DNA from: Sphingomonas sp. KR3-1
GTDB taxonomy: Bacteria; Pseudomonadota; Alphaproteobacteria; Sphingomonadales; Sphingomonadaceae
NCBI RefSeq assembly: GCF_040049295.1
Contig: NZ_JBDZDQ010000001.1
Span: forward strand, 1,054,001-1,118,000
Length of the DNA: 64,000 nt
Direction of reading: 5' to 3'
Below, one piece after another: positions 46,958 through 56,112 of the stretch (positions are counted from its first letter, which is position 1; every line of letters starts with the position of its first letter). The position numbers and the translations under genes are program-made. The notes under the pieces were generated by a model. It searched no databases and was not told the origin of the DNA. It saw only the letters and a program-made list of their open reading frames with translations.

Positions 46958-48379
46958 ATGCTCAAGCGGATCCTAATCATCCTCGCCCTCATCGCCGTGG
47001 CGCTCATCGCGCTGTTCTTCTGGGCGACCCAGCCCGACAAGGCGAAGCTCTCCGAACAGGCCGTCACCGGCGTGGTCCCCCAACTGGGCGAGGCGCGCTA
47101 CCAGGATATCCCGACGATCCGCATCGCCACGCCGAAGGGCTGGGCGAACGGCGCCAAGCCGACCGCGGCGGCGGGGCTGGTCGTCGCGCCCTTCGCCGAC
47201 AAGCTCGATCACCCGCGCTGGCTCTATCGCCTGCCCAATGGCGACGTGCTCGTCGCCGAGAGCAACTCGCCCCCGCGCGAGGGCGGCGGCATCACCGGCT
47301 GGATCATGGGCATCATGATGAAGCGCGCCGGCGCCGACGTGCCCTCGGCCAACCGCATCACGCTGCTGCGCGACAGCAATGGCGACGGCGTGGTCGACCA
47401 GCGCGCGCCCTTCCTCACCGGGCTGAACTCGCCGAGCGGCATGGCGCTGGTCGGCGACTGGCTCTACGTCGCCAATACCGACGCGCTCGTCCGCTTCCCC
47501 TACAAGGCCGGCGACACCAGCATCACCGCCAAGCCGGAGAAGATCATCGACCTGGCTGGCGGCGGCAATCACTGGGCGCGCAACATCCTCGCCTCGCCCG
47601 ACCGCAAGCGCCTCTATGTCGCGGTCGGCTCCTCGTCGAACATCGCCGAGAACGGGCTCGACAAGGAAGGCGACATCTACAACGCCACCTCGCCGTTCGA
47701 GGTCGCCAAGCAGCTCGACGCCGCCAAGCGCACCCGCGCCGCGATCCTCGAGGTGATCCCGGAGACCAAGGCGTCGCGCGTCTATGCCTGGGGCATCCGC
47801 AATCCCAACGGCATGGGCTTCGAGCCGCATACCGGCAATCTCTGGGCGGTGGTCAACGAGCGCGACATGCTCGGCTCGGACATGCCGCCCGACTATCTCA
47901 CCCAAGTCGATTTCGGCGCCTTCTATGGCTGGCCGTGGAATTACTGGGGCGGCTATATCGACAAGCGCGTGACGCCCGAGCGGCCGGACCTGCGCGAATA
48001 TACCAAGCGCCCCGATTATGCGCTCGGGCCGCACACCGCGCCGCTCGGCCTCGCCTTCGCCGCCGATGCCAAGCTCGGCGCGCAGTTCGCCAATGGCGCC
48101 TTTGTCGCGCTGCACGGATCGTGGAACCGCGAGCCGCCCTCGGGCTACAAGCTCGTCTTCGTGCCGTTCGGCGACAATGGCTATCCGCTCAAGGGCGCCA
48201 AGCCGATCGACCTGCTCACCGGCTTCCTCGCCAAGGACGGCAAGACGGTGAACGGCCGCCCGGTCGGCGTGATCACCGACGCCAAGGGCGCGCTGCTGGT
48301 CGCGGACGATGTCGGCAACATGATCTGGCGCGTCAGCGCGCCGGGCGCGGGGCCGATTGCCGGGGCGCCGGCTAAATAA
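46958..48379 (+). CDS. Sorbosone dehydrogenase family / PQQ-type beta-propeller sugar dehydrogenase
   Basis: 473 aa. N-terminal membrane anchor (ILIILALIAVALIALFFWA), then a six-bladed beta-propeller of the soluble glucose/L-sorbosone dehydrogenase type. DHPRWLYRLPNGDVLVAESNSP, LNSPSGMALVGDWLYVANTDAL, YAWGIRNPNGMGFEPHTGNLWAVVNERD, FGAFYGWPWNYWGG and ALHGSWNREPPSGYKLV match the family. Probably an anchored periplasmic dehydrogenase that uses PQQ; the sugar substrate is not known. Confidence 0.9.
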   Translation: MLKRILIILALIAVALIALFFWATQPDKAKLSEQAVTGVVPQLGEARYQDIPTIRIATPKGWANGAKPTAAAGLVVAPFADKLDHPRWLYRLPNGDVLVAESNSPPREGGGITGWIMGIMMKRAGADVPSANRITLLRDSNGDGVVDQRAPFLTGLNSPSGMALVGDWLYVANTDALVRFPYKAGDTSITAKPEKIIDLAGGGNHWARNILASPDRKRLYVAVGSSSNIAENGLDKEGDIYNATSPFEVAKQLDAAKRTRAAILEVIPETKASRVYAWGIRNPNGMGFEPHTGNLWAVVNERDMLGSDMPPDYLTQVDFGAFYGWPWNYWGGYIDKRVTPERPDLREYTKRPDYALGPHTAPLGLAFAADAKLGAQFANGAFVALHGSWNREPPSGYKLVFVPFGDNGYPLKGAKPIDLLTGFLAKDGKTVNGRPVGVITDAKGALLVADDVGNMIWRVSAPGAGPIAGAPAK

Positions 48380-48533
48380 CCCTCTTCCGCTTTTGCGGGA
48401 GAGGGTGGCCGCGCGAAGCGCAGGCCGGGTGAGGGCCTGTACGAGAGGCAGATGCCCGCCTCACCTTACTGCCCCTCACCCTTCCGCCGACTATGTCGGC
48501 TCCCTCCCTCTCCCGCAAAGCGGGAGAGGGAAT
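48380..48533. repeat. Palindromic intergenic repeat, family B
   Basis: Left CCCTCTTCCGCTTTTGCGGGAGAGGG and right CCCTCTCCCGCAAAGCGGGAGAGGG hairpins, with CTTCCGCCGACTATGTCGGCTCCCTC in between, almost identical to the copy at 31310-31450. Confidence 0.85.
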
Positions 48534-49514
48534 TCAAGCCGTCGGGATCTGCTGGCTGATGCAGTGGAAGCTACCGCCACCGGTCAGGATATGGTCGGCG
48601 CGCTGGCCGACGATCTCGCGGCCCGGGAAGAGCCGGGCCAGCGCGTCGATCGCCGCCTGGTCGTTCTCCTGCCCATAGAGCGGCAGCACCACCGCGGCAT
48701 TGCCGATATAGAAGTTCATGTAGCTCGCCGGGATGATCTCCTCGTCGTCGTTGAGCACGCGGCCCGGCGACGGGAAGCGCACCACGTCGACGCCGAACGC
48801 CTCGGCGCGGCGGGCGGCATCCTGGTAGATGCGCCAATTGGGGTCGTTCTCGGCCGCCTCGGGGATCAGCAGCCGGTTCTCGCCGATGAAGCGGGCAAGG
48901 TTGTCGACATGACCGTCAGTATGGTCGTTGAGCAGCCCGTCGCCGAGCCACAGCACCTGGGTGTAGCCCAGGTCGCGGCGCAGCAGCTCCTCGACATCGT
49001 CCTTGCTGAGCTGCGGGTTGCGGTTGCGGTTGAGCAGGCATTGCTCGGTGGTGACGACCAGGCCGGTGCCGTCGCCGTCGATCGCGCCGCCCTCGAGGAT
49101 CCAGCCATGCTCCTCGACCTTGAAGCGCGCGCGCTCGGCGAGGCGCAGGCCGACATCGTCGTCGCCGGGCAGGTCGTATTTGCCGCCCCAGCCGTTGAAG
49201 CGGAAGTCGTGCGCCAGCTTGTCGCCACCGATGATCGCGGCGGTGTCGCGCAGCCAGATGTCGCCGAAGCGCTCGACGACGATCCTGGCGGTGTTGCCGA
49301 CGAGCAGCTTGGCGGCGGCGGCCGCCTCGTCATCGGCGGCGACCAGGATCACCTTCTCGCCGCGGCCATCGGCATGCACTGCCTTGGCGAAGGCGGCGAC
49401 TTCGATGCGGGCGGAGGGAAGATCGTCCTGCCAGAGCTCCGGATGGCTGGGGAAGCCGATCCAGACGGCGTCGTGCGGCGCCCATTCGGGCTTGGGGGGC
49501 GGAATCATCGTCAT
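48534..49514 (-). CDS. aguA: Agmatine deiminase family protein
   Basis: 326-aa guanidino-group hydrolase of the peptidyl-arginine deiminase fold. It converts agmatine to N-carbamoylputrescine in the polyamine pathway. Landmarks: WAPHDAVWIGFPSHPELW, FGDIWLRDTAAI, NGWGGKYD, ILEGGAIDGDG, and the catalytic His in HTDGHVDNLARF. It ends in the active Cys318 in TGGGSFHCISQQIP. Slightly shorter than E. coli-type AguA, which fits. Bounded by repeats on its 3' side. Confidence 0.92.
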   Translation of the reverse strand: MTMIPPPKPEWAPHDAVWIGFPSHPELWQDDLPSARIEVAAFAKAVHADGRGEKVILVAADDEAAAAAKLLVGNTARIVVERFGDIWLRDTAAIIGGDKLAHDFRFNGWGGKYDLPGDDDVGLRLAERARFKVEEHGWILEGGAIDGDGTGLVVTTEQCLLNRNRNPQLSKDDVEELLRRDLGYTQVLWLGDGLLNDHTDGHVDNLARFIGENRLLIPEAAENDPNWRIYQDAARRAEAFGVDVVRFPSPGRVLNDDEEIIPASYMNFYIGNAAVVLPLYGQENDQAAIDALARLFPGREIVGQRADHILTGGGSFHCISQQIPTA

Positions 49515-49533
49515 TCCGCCCCTTTATAACCGT

Positions 49534-51153
49534 TCACTGGCCGGCGCGAGACTTGTCGCGGACCGCGCGGAATTCGGCCGTGGGATACCAGTTCGGCCAG
49601 ATGCCGCTGTCGGCGAGCTGGCGGCCAAGGCGGTAGTAGATGGTGAGATCGGAGACCGCGCCGCTCCAGTCCCAGTTGGCGTCATATTCGTCCTGGGGCT
49701 TGTGATAGCGGTTCTGGACATAGTCCTCGGCCGCCTTCTTGCCCGCCTCCGTGCCGCCGTTGACCAGGTCGTCGCCGCTGTCGCCATAGAGCATCGGCAC
49801 GCCAAGCTTGGCGAAGCTGAAATGGTCCGAGCGGTAATAGCTGCCCGCCTCGGGACGCTGCTCGGGGACGATCACCCGCCCCTCGGCCGCGACATAGGGC
49901 TTCACCAGATCCTCCAGCTCGGACTTGCCAGCGCCGGTGATCACGAAATCCTTCGTCTTTCCAATGACGTTGAGCGAATCCATGTTCACCCCGCCCACCG
50001 TCTTGGCGAGCGGATAGACCGGGTTCTCGGCATAATATTTGGAGCCCAGCAGCCCCGATTCCTCGGCGGTGACCGCCAGGAAGACGACGCTGCGCCTGGC
50101 CGGGCCCGCCTTGGCGTGCGCTTCCGCCAGCGCGACCAGCCCGCCGATGCCCGAGGCATTGTCGACCGCGCCGTTGCAGATGTCGTCGCCCTTGACCGCG
50201 TCGCAGCGGCCGAGATGGTCCCAGTGCGCCGAATAGAGCACGACCTCGTCGGGCTTCTGCGTGCCCGGCAGGATGCCGACGACATTCTTCGAGGCCTGGT
50301 GCCTGATCGAAACATCCCAGCTGATAGAGGCCTTTACGCCGAGCGGGACGGCCTTGAAGCCCTTCTGCCGGGCAGCGGCGGAGAGCGCGTCGAAGTCCTG
50401 GCCGGCGGCGGCGAAGAGCGCCTTCGCCTTGTCGAGCTGCATCCAGCCGATCGCCTGGCTCTGGTCCAGATGGTCGCCCGGCGTGTCCTGCTCGAGCTGC
50501 GGCCCGGTCCAGCTCGACTGGACCACGCCCCAGCCATAGGCGGCCGGGAAGGTGTCGTGGACGATGATCGCGGTCGCGGCGCCCTGGCGCGCCGCCTCCT
50601 CGAACTTGTAGGTCCAGCGGCCATAGTAGGTCATCGCCCGGCCCTCGAATAAGCCTTTTGCTTCAGGGGTTTGATAGTCGGGGTCGTTGACCAGGATGAC
50701 CACCGTCTTGCCCTTGACGTCGAGCCCGGCATAGTCGTTCCAGCCGCGCTCGGGGGCGTTGATGCCATAGCCGACAAAGACCACGTCGCTGTCCTTGATC
50801 GCGACCTTGGGGACCACCCGGTAGGTGGCGATGACCATGTCCTTGCGATAGTCGAGCGAGACCGGGGCCTTGCCGCCCGAGAAGACCAGCGGCGCGACAT
50901 TGTTCGCGGTGAGCTCGACCAGCGGCACGTCCTGAGTCCACTTGCCCTTGTTGCCCGGCTTTAGCCCGGCCTTTTCAAAGCGCTGGACGATATAGGCGAT
51001 CGTCTTGTCCTCGGCCGGGGTGGTCGGGGCGCGGCCCTCATAGGCGTCGGAGGAGATCTCCTGGGTGACCGCCTTCATCGTCTCGGCGGAGATGGTCTGG
51101 GCATGGGCCGCGGTACTGGCGAGCAGCAGGGCGGCGGTGAGCAGGTGGCGCAT
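49534..51153 (-). CDS. M28 family zinc aminopeptidase with PA domain, exported
   Basis: 539 aa. Signal peptide MRHLLTAALLLASTAAHAQ. PA-like insert around residues 130-230, then the M28 di-zinc core: YSAHWDHLG (first ligands), GAVDNASGIGGLVALAE (bridging Asp and Gly), TAEESGLLGSKYYAENP (Glu general base and ligand) and YRSDHFSFAKLGVP (last His). ATG 51153 is chosen for the signal peptide. Probable periplasmic or secreted aminopeptidase. It is divergent from the esterase gene that starts 100 bp away. Confidence 0.93.
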   Translation of the reverse strand: MRHLLTAALLLASTAAHAQTISAETMKAVTQEISSDAYEGRAPTTPAEDKTIAYIVQRFEKAGLKPGNKGKWTQDVPLVELTANNVAPLVFSGGKAPVSLDYRKDMVIATYRVVPKVAIKDSDVVFVGYGINAPERGWNDYAGLDVKGKTVVILVNDPDYQTPEAKGLFEGRAMTYYGRWTYKFEEAARQGAATAIIVHDTFPAAYGWGVVQSSWTGPQLEQDTPGDHLDQSQAIGWMQLDKAKALFAAAGQDFDALSAAARQKGFKAVPLGVKASISWDVSIRHQASKNVVGILPGTQKPDEVVLYSAHWDHLGRCDAVKGDDICNGAVDNASGIGGLVALAEAHAKAGPARRSVVFLAVTAEESGLLGSKYYAENPVYPLAKTVGGVNMDSLNVIGKTKDFVITGAGKSELEDLVKPYVAAEGRVIVPEQRPEAGSYYRSDHFSFAKLGVPMLYGDSGDDLVNGGTEAGKKAAEDYVQNRYHKPQDEYDANWDWSGAVSDLTIYYRLGRQLADSGIWPNWYPTAEFRAVRDKSRAGQ

Positions 51154-51252
51154 GGGATCCCCTTCCGGAACGATTATGCCGCGATGTTGGCCGGAGTTGC
51201 ACCCGATCGCAATGCGCGGCACTATGGTAGCGATAACAAATGGGAGGAATCC

Positions 51253-52572
51253 GTGCGCTTGTGGACGCTTTGGGCGCCGATATTGGCGCTTGCCCTGCCC
51301 GCCGCCGCGCAGCAGCAGGATTACACCGCCGCCAATGCCGACCGCCAGGCGATGCTCGACACGCTGGGAATCACGCAAATCCGCCCCGGCGCCGACGGCT
51401 TCGACCCCAAGGCGCCCAATGCGGTGAACTATGACGAGGCCAAAGCGGGCACGCCCGAACTTCCGCGTCTGATGCGCTTCAAGGACGGCCGCGCCGTCCG
51501 GAACAGCAAGGGCTGGGACCGGCGGCACCGCGAGATCGCCGAAATGTTCGACCGCGAGATCTATGGCCGCGTGCCGCTAACTGCCCCGAAAATAAGCTGG
51601 AATCTGGTGAAGACCGAAAAGGCGGTCGAGGGCGGGATTCCGGTGACCAAGGCCTGGCTCGAGGGCAAGGCGAACAATTCGGCCTGGCCGCAAGCTTCGG
51701 CGACCATATTACTCAGATACACGCTGCCAGAGAGCGACCGGCGCGTGCCGGTGATGCTCAGCTTCGGCTTCCCCGAGGGATTCAAATTCCCCGGACCGCC
51801 CCGCCCCGCCGATCCCGGCCCGCCCTATACCGAACAGCTGCTCAAGCGCGGCTGGGGCTATGCGACCGTGGTGGCGAACTCGATCCAGGCGGACAATGGC
51901 GGCGAACTCAAGACCGGGGTGATCGGCATCGCGCTCAGGGGTAAGCGGCGCGGCCCCGAGGACTGGGGCGTGCTGCGCGCCTGGGCCTGGGGCGCGAGCC
52001 GGGCGCGCGAAGCACTCGCTTCGAACGCCGATGTTGATGCGCGCCGGATCGGCATCGAGGGCCTGTCGCGCTACGGCAAGGCGGCACTGGTGACGATGGC
52101 CTATGATCCAAAGTTCGCGATCGGCTTCATCGGCTCGTCGGGCGCGGGCGGGGCGGCGCTCTATCGCCGCAATTTCGGCGAGCGGATGGGCAACCTGGCC
52201 GCCGGCGGCGAATATCACTGGTTCGCCGGCAATTTCCTGAAGTACGCCGGGCCGAAGACCGAGTTCGACCTGCCGATCGACGCGCACATGCTGATCGCGC
52301 TCTCGGCCCCGCGCCCGCTGTTCATCGGCGCCGGCACGGTCGACACCGGCGATGGCTGGGTCGATCCCAAGGGCAGCTTCCTGGCGGCGGTGGCAGCATC
52401 GCCGGCCTGGACGATCACCGGCCGCAAGGGACTGAGCGCAACCGACTTCCCGCCCGCGCTGACCCCGGTGACCGGCGGCGACTTGGCCTTCCGCCAGCAT
52501 CGCGGCGGGCACAACAACCGCGACAACTGGCCGAGCTTCATCGACTTCGCTGTGCGCGAGCTCGGAAACTGA
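51253..52572 (+). CDS. Glucuronoyl esterase-like protein (CE15 family)
   Basis: 439 aa, starting at GTG with GGGAGGA just before it. Signal peptide RLWTLWAPILALALPAAAQ. Alpha/beta hydrolase with the CE15 nucleophile site IGIEGLSRYGKAALV (Ser in G-L-S-R-x-G-K) and the late catalytic His in RQHRGGHNNRDNW. CE15 enzymes release glucuronic-acid esters that link xylan to lignin. Suggests use of plant cell wall material, but substrate assignment is by family. Confidence 0.88.
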   Translation: MRLWTLWAPILALALPAAAQQQDYTAANADRQAMLDTLGITQIRPGADGFDPKAPNAVNYDEAKAGTPELPRLMRFKDGRAVRNSKGWDRRHREIAEMFDREIYGRVPLTAPKISWNLVKTEKAVEGGIPVTKAWLEGKANNSAWPQASATILLRYTLPESDRRVPVMLSFGFPEGFKFPGPPRPADPGPPYTEQLLKRGWGYATVVANSIQADNGGELKTGVIGIALRGKRRGPEDWGVLRAWAWGASRAREALASNADVDARRIGIEGLSRYGKAALVTMAYDPKFAIGFIGSSGAGGAALYRRNFGERMGNLAAGGEYHWFAGNFLKYAGPKTEFDLPIDAHMLIALSAPRPLFIGAGTVDTGDGWVDPKGSFLAAVAASPAWTITGRKGLSATDFPPALTPVTGGDLAFRQHRGGHNNRDNWPSFIDFAVRELGN

Positions 52573-52573
52573 A

Positions 52574-52648
52574 GTCATCCCCGCGCGGGCGTAGGACGGA
52601 GCCGAGAGCGGGGCTGCCGAAGCTCCGGATCGCCCGCACGGGGATGAC
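52574..52648. repeat. Palindromic repeat, family C pair
   Basis: GTCATCCCCGCGCGGGCG at the left and CGCCCGCACGGGGATGAC at the right, between the esterase gene and the convergent unknown gene. Confidence 0.75.
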
Positions 52649-52669
52649 GGTGCGCAGTGGCGGGGGGAT

Positions 52670-53398
52670 CTACCCGCTCACCGCGCGCAAAATCTCCGCC
52701 GCCTGGGCCGCCACCGCCAGGCTGTGGTTCGAGGCATCCTCGAGCCGATCGAGCGCCGCTTGCTGGAGCTCGACCAGCGCCGGGATCAACGCGTCGCGGC
52801 GGGCCTCGGCCGCGCGGATTTGCGGCAGGAAGCGGCGCTCGACCTTCTTGAGCTGGGCGAGATCGCCGACGCTTTCGACATGCACGATCAGATCGGCATC
52901 GCCGTCAAAGCAGGTGGCTGAATCGATCGCGCGCTGGGCATCGCGGTAGCGCTGGCGCAGCGCATGCACTTCCGCCTCCGCGGCGACGAAGCGATCGAGC
53001 GGCGCCGCGACGAGCAGCGGCTCGAAGACCTGGGGCATGTTCGGCGGCCAATCGAGCGGATAATCCTGCACCGGGTCGGGCGCGAAGCTCGTGCTGCCGA
53101 CGCCCCAGCCGGTGACCGGATGCGGCGAGATATCGGTGAGCAGCCCCGAAGGCGCCTGCCACACCGCATGATGCCAGCCGAACAGCATCACGCCCGGAAT
53201 CTCGACGAGCATCCAGCCGAAGCGGCAAGTGCCGCCCTGCGCGCGCACCTGATCGCGGACGTTCCAGTAGCAGCGGCCGTTGCGGCTCGCCGGCAAGGGA
53301 TAGCGCGGGACACCAATGGCACCTGCGGCATCGAGACGGCCAAGCAACGATTTTACTGCTGGATGATCGAGACGCACGTCTCGATGGACAAGAGGCAA
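52670..53398 (-). CDS. Conserved-looking protein of unknown function, TTG start
   Basis: 242 aa. The start is TTG 53398-53396 with GGGGG upstream at a fitting distance; no ATG lies near. The N-terminal half has a Cys/Trp/His-rich pattern (NGRCYWNVRDQVRAQGGTCRFGWMLVEIPGVMLFGWHHAVWQAPSG; DISPHP), which looks like a small catalytic or metal-binding fold. The C-terminal half is helical and probably coiled coil (AAEAEVHALRQRYRDAQRAIDS; FLPQIRAAEARRDALIPAL). I do not recognise the family and give no function. Confidence 0.65.
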   Translation of the reverse strand: MPLVHRDVRLDHPAVKSLLGRLDAAGAIGVPRYPLPASRNGRCYWNVRDQVRAQGGTCRFGWMLVEIPGVMLFGWHHAVWQAPSGLLTDISPHPVTGWGVGSTSFAPDPVQDYPLDWPPNMPQVFEPLLVAAPLDRFVAAEAEVHALRQRYRDAQRAIDSATCFDGDADLIVHVESVGDLAQLKKVERRFLPQIRAAEARRDALIPALVELQQAALDRLEDASNHSLAVAAQAAEILRAVSG

Positions 53399-53805
53399 TG
53401 CTTAGTCCCCCCGGACCTTCACACGGCAACACGACTCGGCCCCAGCCCCAATCCTGTTCCGTTCAGTTCAAATGCACGCCGCGTTCGTTCCGGAGCACAT
53501 CCCGGCGAACGACTTTATTACCCACGCTGCGACCCGAGGGTTTTCTTGCGGAAATGTTACGGAAACATCGGCACTTTTGCCAGACGTCTTGACCCGAATT
53601 CGGGGACTTTCCGCCAATTCGGGTAGATTATTCGGATTCGGTGCGATCGGCCAGCGCCGCGGACGCCGCTATGGGTCAGCGACCGGCGCGCCTTGCCACG
53701 GGCTTGCTTCATCGTGGCGCGCGCCTGCCCCCGAAGCGGTGATTTCAGCGGATTGCCAAAACAGGTCAGCCGTTTAGGCTCGGCTTCGTAACAAGTGGGG
53801 GATTC
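53399..53805. other. 407-bp gene-free stretch before the S9 peptidase gene
   Basis: AT-richer than the flanks. Contains CCCGAATT...AATTCGGG (53596-53626) and several runs of TTCGG, but no good -35/-10 pair and no ORF with normal codon use. Presumably the promoter region for 53806. Confidence 0.5.
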
Positions 53806-55791
53806 ATGAAAACCATCGTTCGCGGCGCCTTGCTCGCCGCCGTTGCCATGCCGGCGCTCGCGTATGCCCAGAGCGACGACGCCAAGCGCTTCGGTGCGCG
53901 CGAATATGTCCAGCAGATCAGCCTGTCGCCGGACGGCAAGCGCGTGGCGATGGTGGAGCCGATCAACGGGCGCGGCGCGGCGCTGGTGATCGCCGACCTC
54001 GCCAGCGGCGATACCAAGACCGTGCTGCGCGGCACCGGCAGCCCCGACCAGCTGCAGAGTTGCCACTGGGCGAGCAACACGCGGATCATCTGCAGCGTCT
54101 ACATGATCCAGCAGCTCGACCAGAAAGTGGCGTTCACGCGGATGGTGACGCTCAACAGCGACGGCTCCGACCTGAAGGTGCTGAGCGAGCCGCCGAGCGA
54201 CAAGGCACTCGGCATGGACCAGTCGGGCGGCGACGTGATCGACTGGGGCCCCGACGGATCGGACGGCTCGGTGCTGATGACCAAGCTCTACATCCCCGAA
54301 TATTCGACCGGCACACACGCCGCGAGCAACAAGGAAGGCGTGGGCATCGACCTGGTCGACACGACCACGCTGAAGCACAAGCAGGTTGAGCCCAATCGCC
54401 GCGGCGCCTCCGACTTCATCAGCGACGGGCACGGCAATGTGCGGGTGATGGGCGTCCAGAATCTCGACAATAACGGCAACCAGTCGAACCGCATCTCGTA
54501 CAGCTACCGCACGCCCGACAGCCGCGAATGGAAGAAGCTGGGCGACCTGATCTACAATGCCGATGGCAGCGAGACCGGGTTCAACCCCTATGCCGTCGAT
54601 CGTGACGCCAACGTCGTCTATGGCTTCGACGGGCAGGACGGCCACCGCGCGCTCTACAGCATCTCGCTGGACGGCAACCTGACCCGCAAGCTGGTGATGG
54701 GCAATCCGAAGATCGATGTCGACGGGCTGGCGCGGATCGGGCGGCAACGGCGCGTGGTGGGCGTGAGCTATGCCACCGAGAAGCGCGTGACCGACTTCTT
54801 CGATCCCGAGCTGGCCAAGCTGCGCAACGCGCTGGGCAAGGCGCTGCCCGGCAAGCCGCTGGTGACCTTCATCGATGCCAGCGTTGACGAGAGCAAGCTG
54901 CTCATGTTCGCCGGCGGCGACAATGATGCCGGCACCTATTATCTCTACGACAAGGGCACCAAGCAGCTCGCCGAAGTGATGCCTTCGCGCCCGCAGCTCG
55001 ACAAGGTGAAGCTCGCCACCGTGCAGCCGGTCACCTTCCCGGCGGTCGACGGCACCCCGATCCCCGGCTATCTGACGCTGCCGGCGGGGAGCGACGGCAA
55101 GAACCTGCCCGCGATCGTGATGCCGCATGGCGGACCGGCGTCGCGCGACGAATGGGGCTTCGACTGGCTGGCGCAATTCTATGCGGCCCGCGGCTTCGCG
55201 GTGCTCCAGCCCAATTATCGCGGCTCGACCGGCTATGGCGACGCCTGGTACCAGCGCAACGGCTTCCAGTCGTGGCGCGTCGCAATCAGCGACGTCAACG
55301 ATGGCGGGCGCTGGCTGGAGAAGCAGGGCATCGCCGCGCCGGGCAAGCTGGCGATCGTCGGCTGGTCCTATGGCGGCTATGCAGCGCTGCAGAGCTCGGT
55401 GCTCGATTCCGACCTGTTCAAGGCGATCGTGGCGATCGCGCCGGTGACCGACCTGGACATGCTGCGCGGCGAAGCGCGCGGCTTCACCAATTACGACAAT
55501 GTCGACGCGTTCATCGGCCATGGCCCGCATGTCAGCGAAGGCTCGCCGCTGCAGAACATCGGGAAGATCAAGGCGCCGGTGCTGCTGTTCCACGGCGACC
55601 AGGATCTGAATGTGGGCGTGAGCGAATCGCGCGCCATGTCGAACAAGCTGAAGGGCGCGGGCAAGCAGGTGGAATATGTCGAGTTCAAGGGGCTCGACCA
55701 CCAGCTCGAGGACGATCAGGTGCGCGCGCAGATGCTCGACAAGAGCGACGGCTTCCTGCGCAAGGCGCTGGGGCTGGCGGCGAAGCCATAG
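53806..55791 (+). CDS. S9 family serine peptidase (prolyl oligopeptidase type), exported
   Basis: 661 aa. Signal peptide MKTIVRGALLAAVAMPALAYAQ. Residues 30-400 form a beta-propeller (VQQISLSPDGKRVAMVEP). The C-terminal alpha/beta hydrolase has the nucleophile Ser521 in GWSYGGYAAL, the catalytic Asp in FHGDQDLNVGVSES and His in FKGLDHQLEDD. A hallmark of acylaminoacyl-peptidase or DPP-like S9C enzymes is MPHGGPASRDEWGFD. Likely a periplasmic dipeptidyl or oligopeptidase. A terminator-like hairpin follows about 100 bp later. Confidence 0.93.
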   Translation: MKTIVRGALLAAVAMPALAYAQSDDAKRFGAREYVQQISLSPDGKRVAMVEPINGRGAALVIADLASGDTKTVLRGTGSPDQLQSCHWASNTRIICSVYMIQQLDQKVAFTRMVTLNSDGSDLKVLSEPPSDKALGMDQSGGDVIDWGPDGSDGSVLMTKLYIPEYSTGTHAASNKEGVGIDLVDTTTLKHKQVEPNRRGASDFISDGHGNVRVMGVQNLDNNGNQSNRISYSYRTPDSREWKKLGDLIYNADGSETGFNPYAVDRDANVVYGFDGQDGHRALYSISLDGNLTRKLVMGNPKIDVDGLARIGRQRRVVGVSYATEKRVTDFFDPELAKLRNALGKALPGKPLVTFIDASVDESKLLMFAGGDNDAGTYYLYDKGTKQLAEVMPSRPQLDKVKLATVQPVTFPAVDGTPIPGYLTLPAGSDGKNLPAIVMPHGGPASRDEWGFDWLAQFYAARGFAVLQPNYRGSTGYGDAWYQRNGFQSWRVAISDVNDGGRWLEKQGIAAPGKLAIVGWSYGGYAALQSSVLDSDLFKAIVAIAPVTDLDMLRGEARGFTNYDNVDAFIGHGPHVSEGSPLQNIGKIKAPVLLFHGDQDLNVGVSESRAMSNKLKGAGKQVEYVEFKGLDHQLEDDQVRAQMLDKSDGFLRKALGLAAKP

Positions 55792-55799
55792 GCGGCAGC

Positions 55800-55955
55800 T
55801 GCTCCCCTCCCTGAAAGGGAGGGGTCGGGGGGTGGGTTGCGACCCCGGCGAAAGCCGGGGGCGCCCATCCAGCCGGCTCGTGAAACAGAAAAGCCCGGGC
55901 ATCGAGCCCGGCCTTTTCCAACCCACCCCTAGCCCCTCCCTTGCAGGGAGGGGAA
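55800..55955. repeat. Palindromic intergenic repeat, family D
   Basis: 156 bp with outer arms CCCCTCCCTGAAAGGGAGGGG and CCCCTCCCTTGCAGGGAGGGG, an inner CCCCGGCGAAAGCCGGGG and a terminator-like AAAAGCCCGGGC...GCCCGGCCTTTT (55888-55917). A close copy is at 61763-61916. Confidence 0.85.
55888..55917. terminator. Bidirectional terminator hairpin inside the family D repeat
   Basis: GAAAAGCCCGGGC, loop ATCGA, GCCCGGCCTTTTC. T-runs follow on both strands, so it can end the S9 peptidase transcript and any leftward read-through. Confidence 0.7.
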
Positions 55956-55961
55956 TGCGAG

Positions 55962-55992
55962 AAAGAAAAAGGGCGGCCCCGAAGGACCGCCC
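55962..55992 (-). terminator. Intrinsic terminator on the rpsD side
   Basis: On minus GAGGGCGGTCC, loop TTCG, GGGCCGCCC then TTTTTC. It is 112 bp after the rpsD stop, with more hairpins in between. Confidence 0.65.
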
Positions 55993-56060
55993 TCTTTCTG
56001 TCTGGATCGGCGTCGCGGCAAAGCCGCGCCGTCGGTCGGCGCTTGAGCGCCGCCGGCCGA

Positions 56061-56112
56061 GCCGCTGATATGTAGCCGGATTTAGCTTGCGCTAAATCCT
56101 GGCATCAGCGGC
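56061..56112 (-). other. Nested hairpin overlapping the rpsD stop codon
   Basis: Outer arms GCCGCTGAT (56061-56069) and ATCAGCGGC (56104-56112) and a perfect inner stem GGATTTAGC (56078-56086) with GCTAAATCC (56091-56099). The outer arm contains the TGA of rpsD. Further short stems (GGCGCTTGAGCGCC, CGCGGCAAAGCCGCG) lie on the left. Confidence 0.7.

Noticed and set aside
53456..53469. GTTC-N6-GTTC before the S9 peptidase gene
   Set aside because: Spacer is 6 and not 7, so it does not match the alphaproteobacterial LexA motif.
53472..53777. 101-codon ORF before the S9 peptidase gene
   Set aside because: Poor codon use and no ribosome site; lies in the AT-richer promoter stretch.
53557..55926. 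789-codon ORF opposite the S9 peptidase
   Set aside because: Antisense shadow; begins in a family D repeat.
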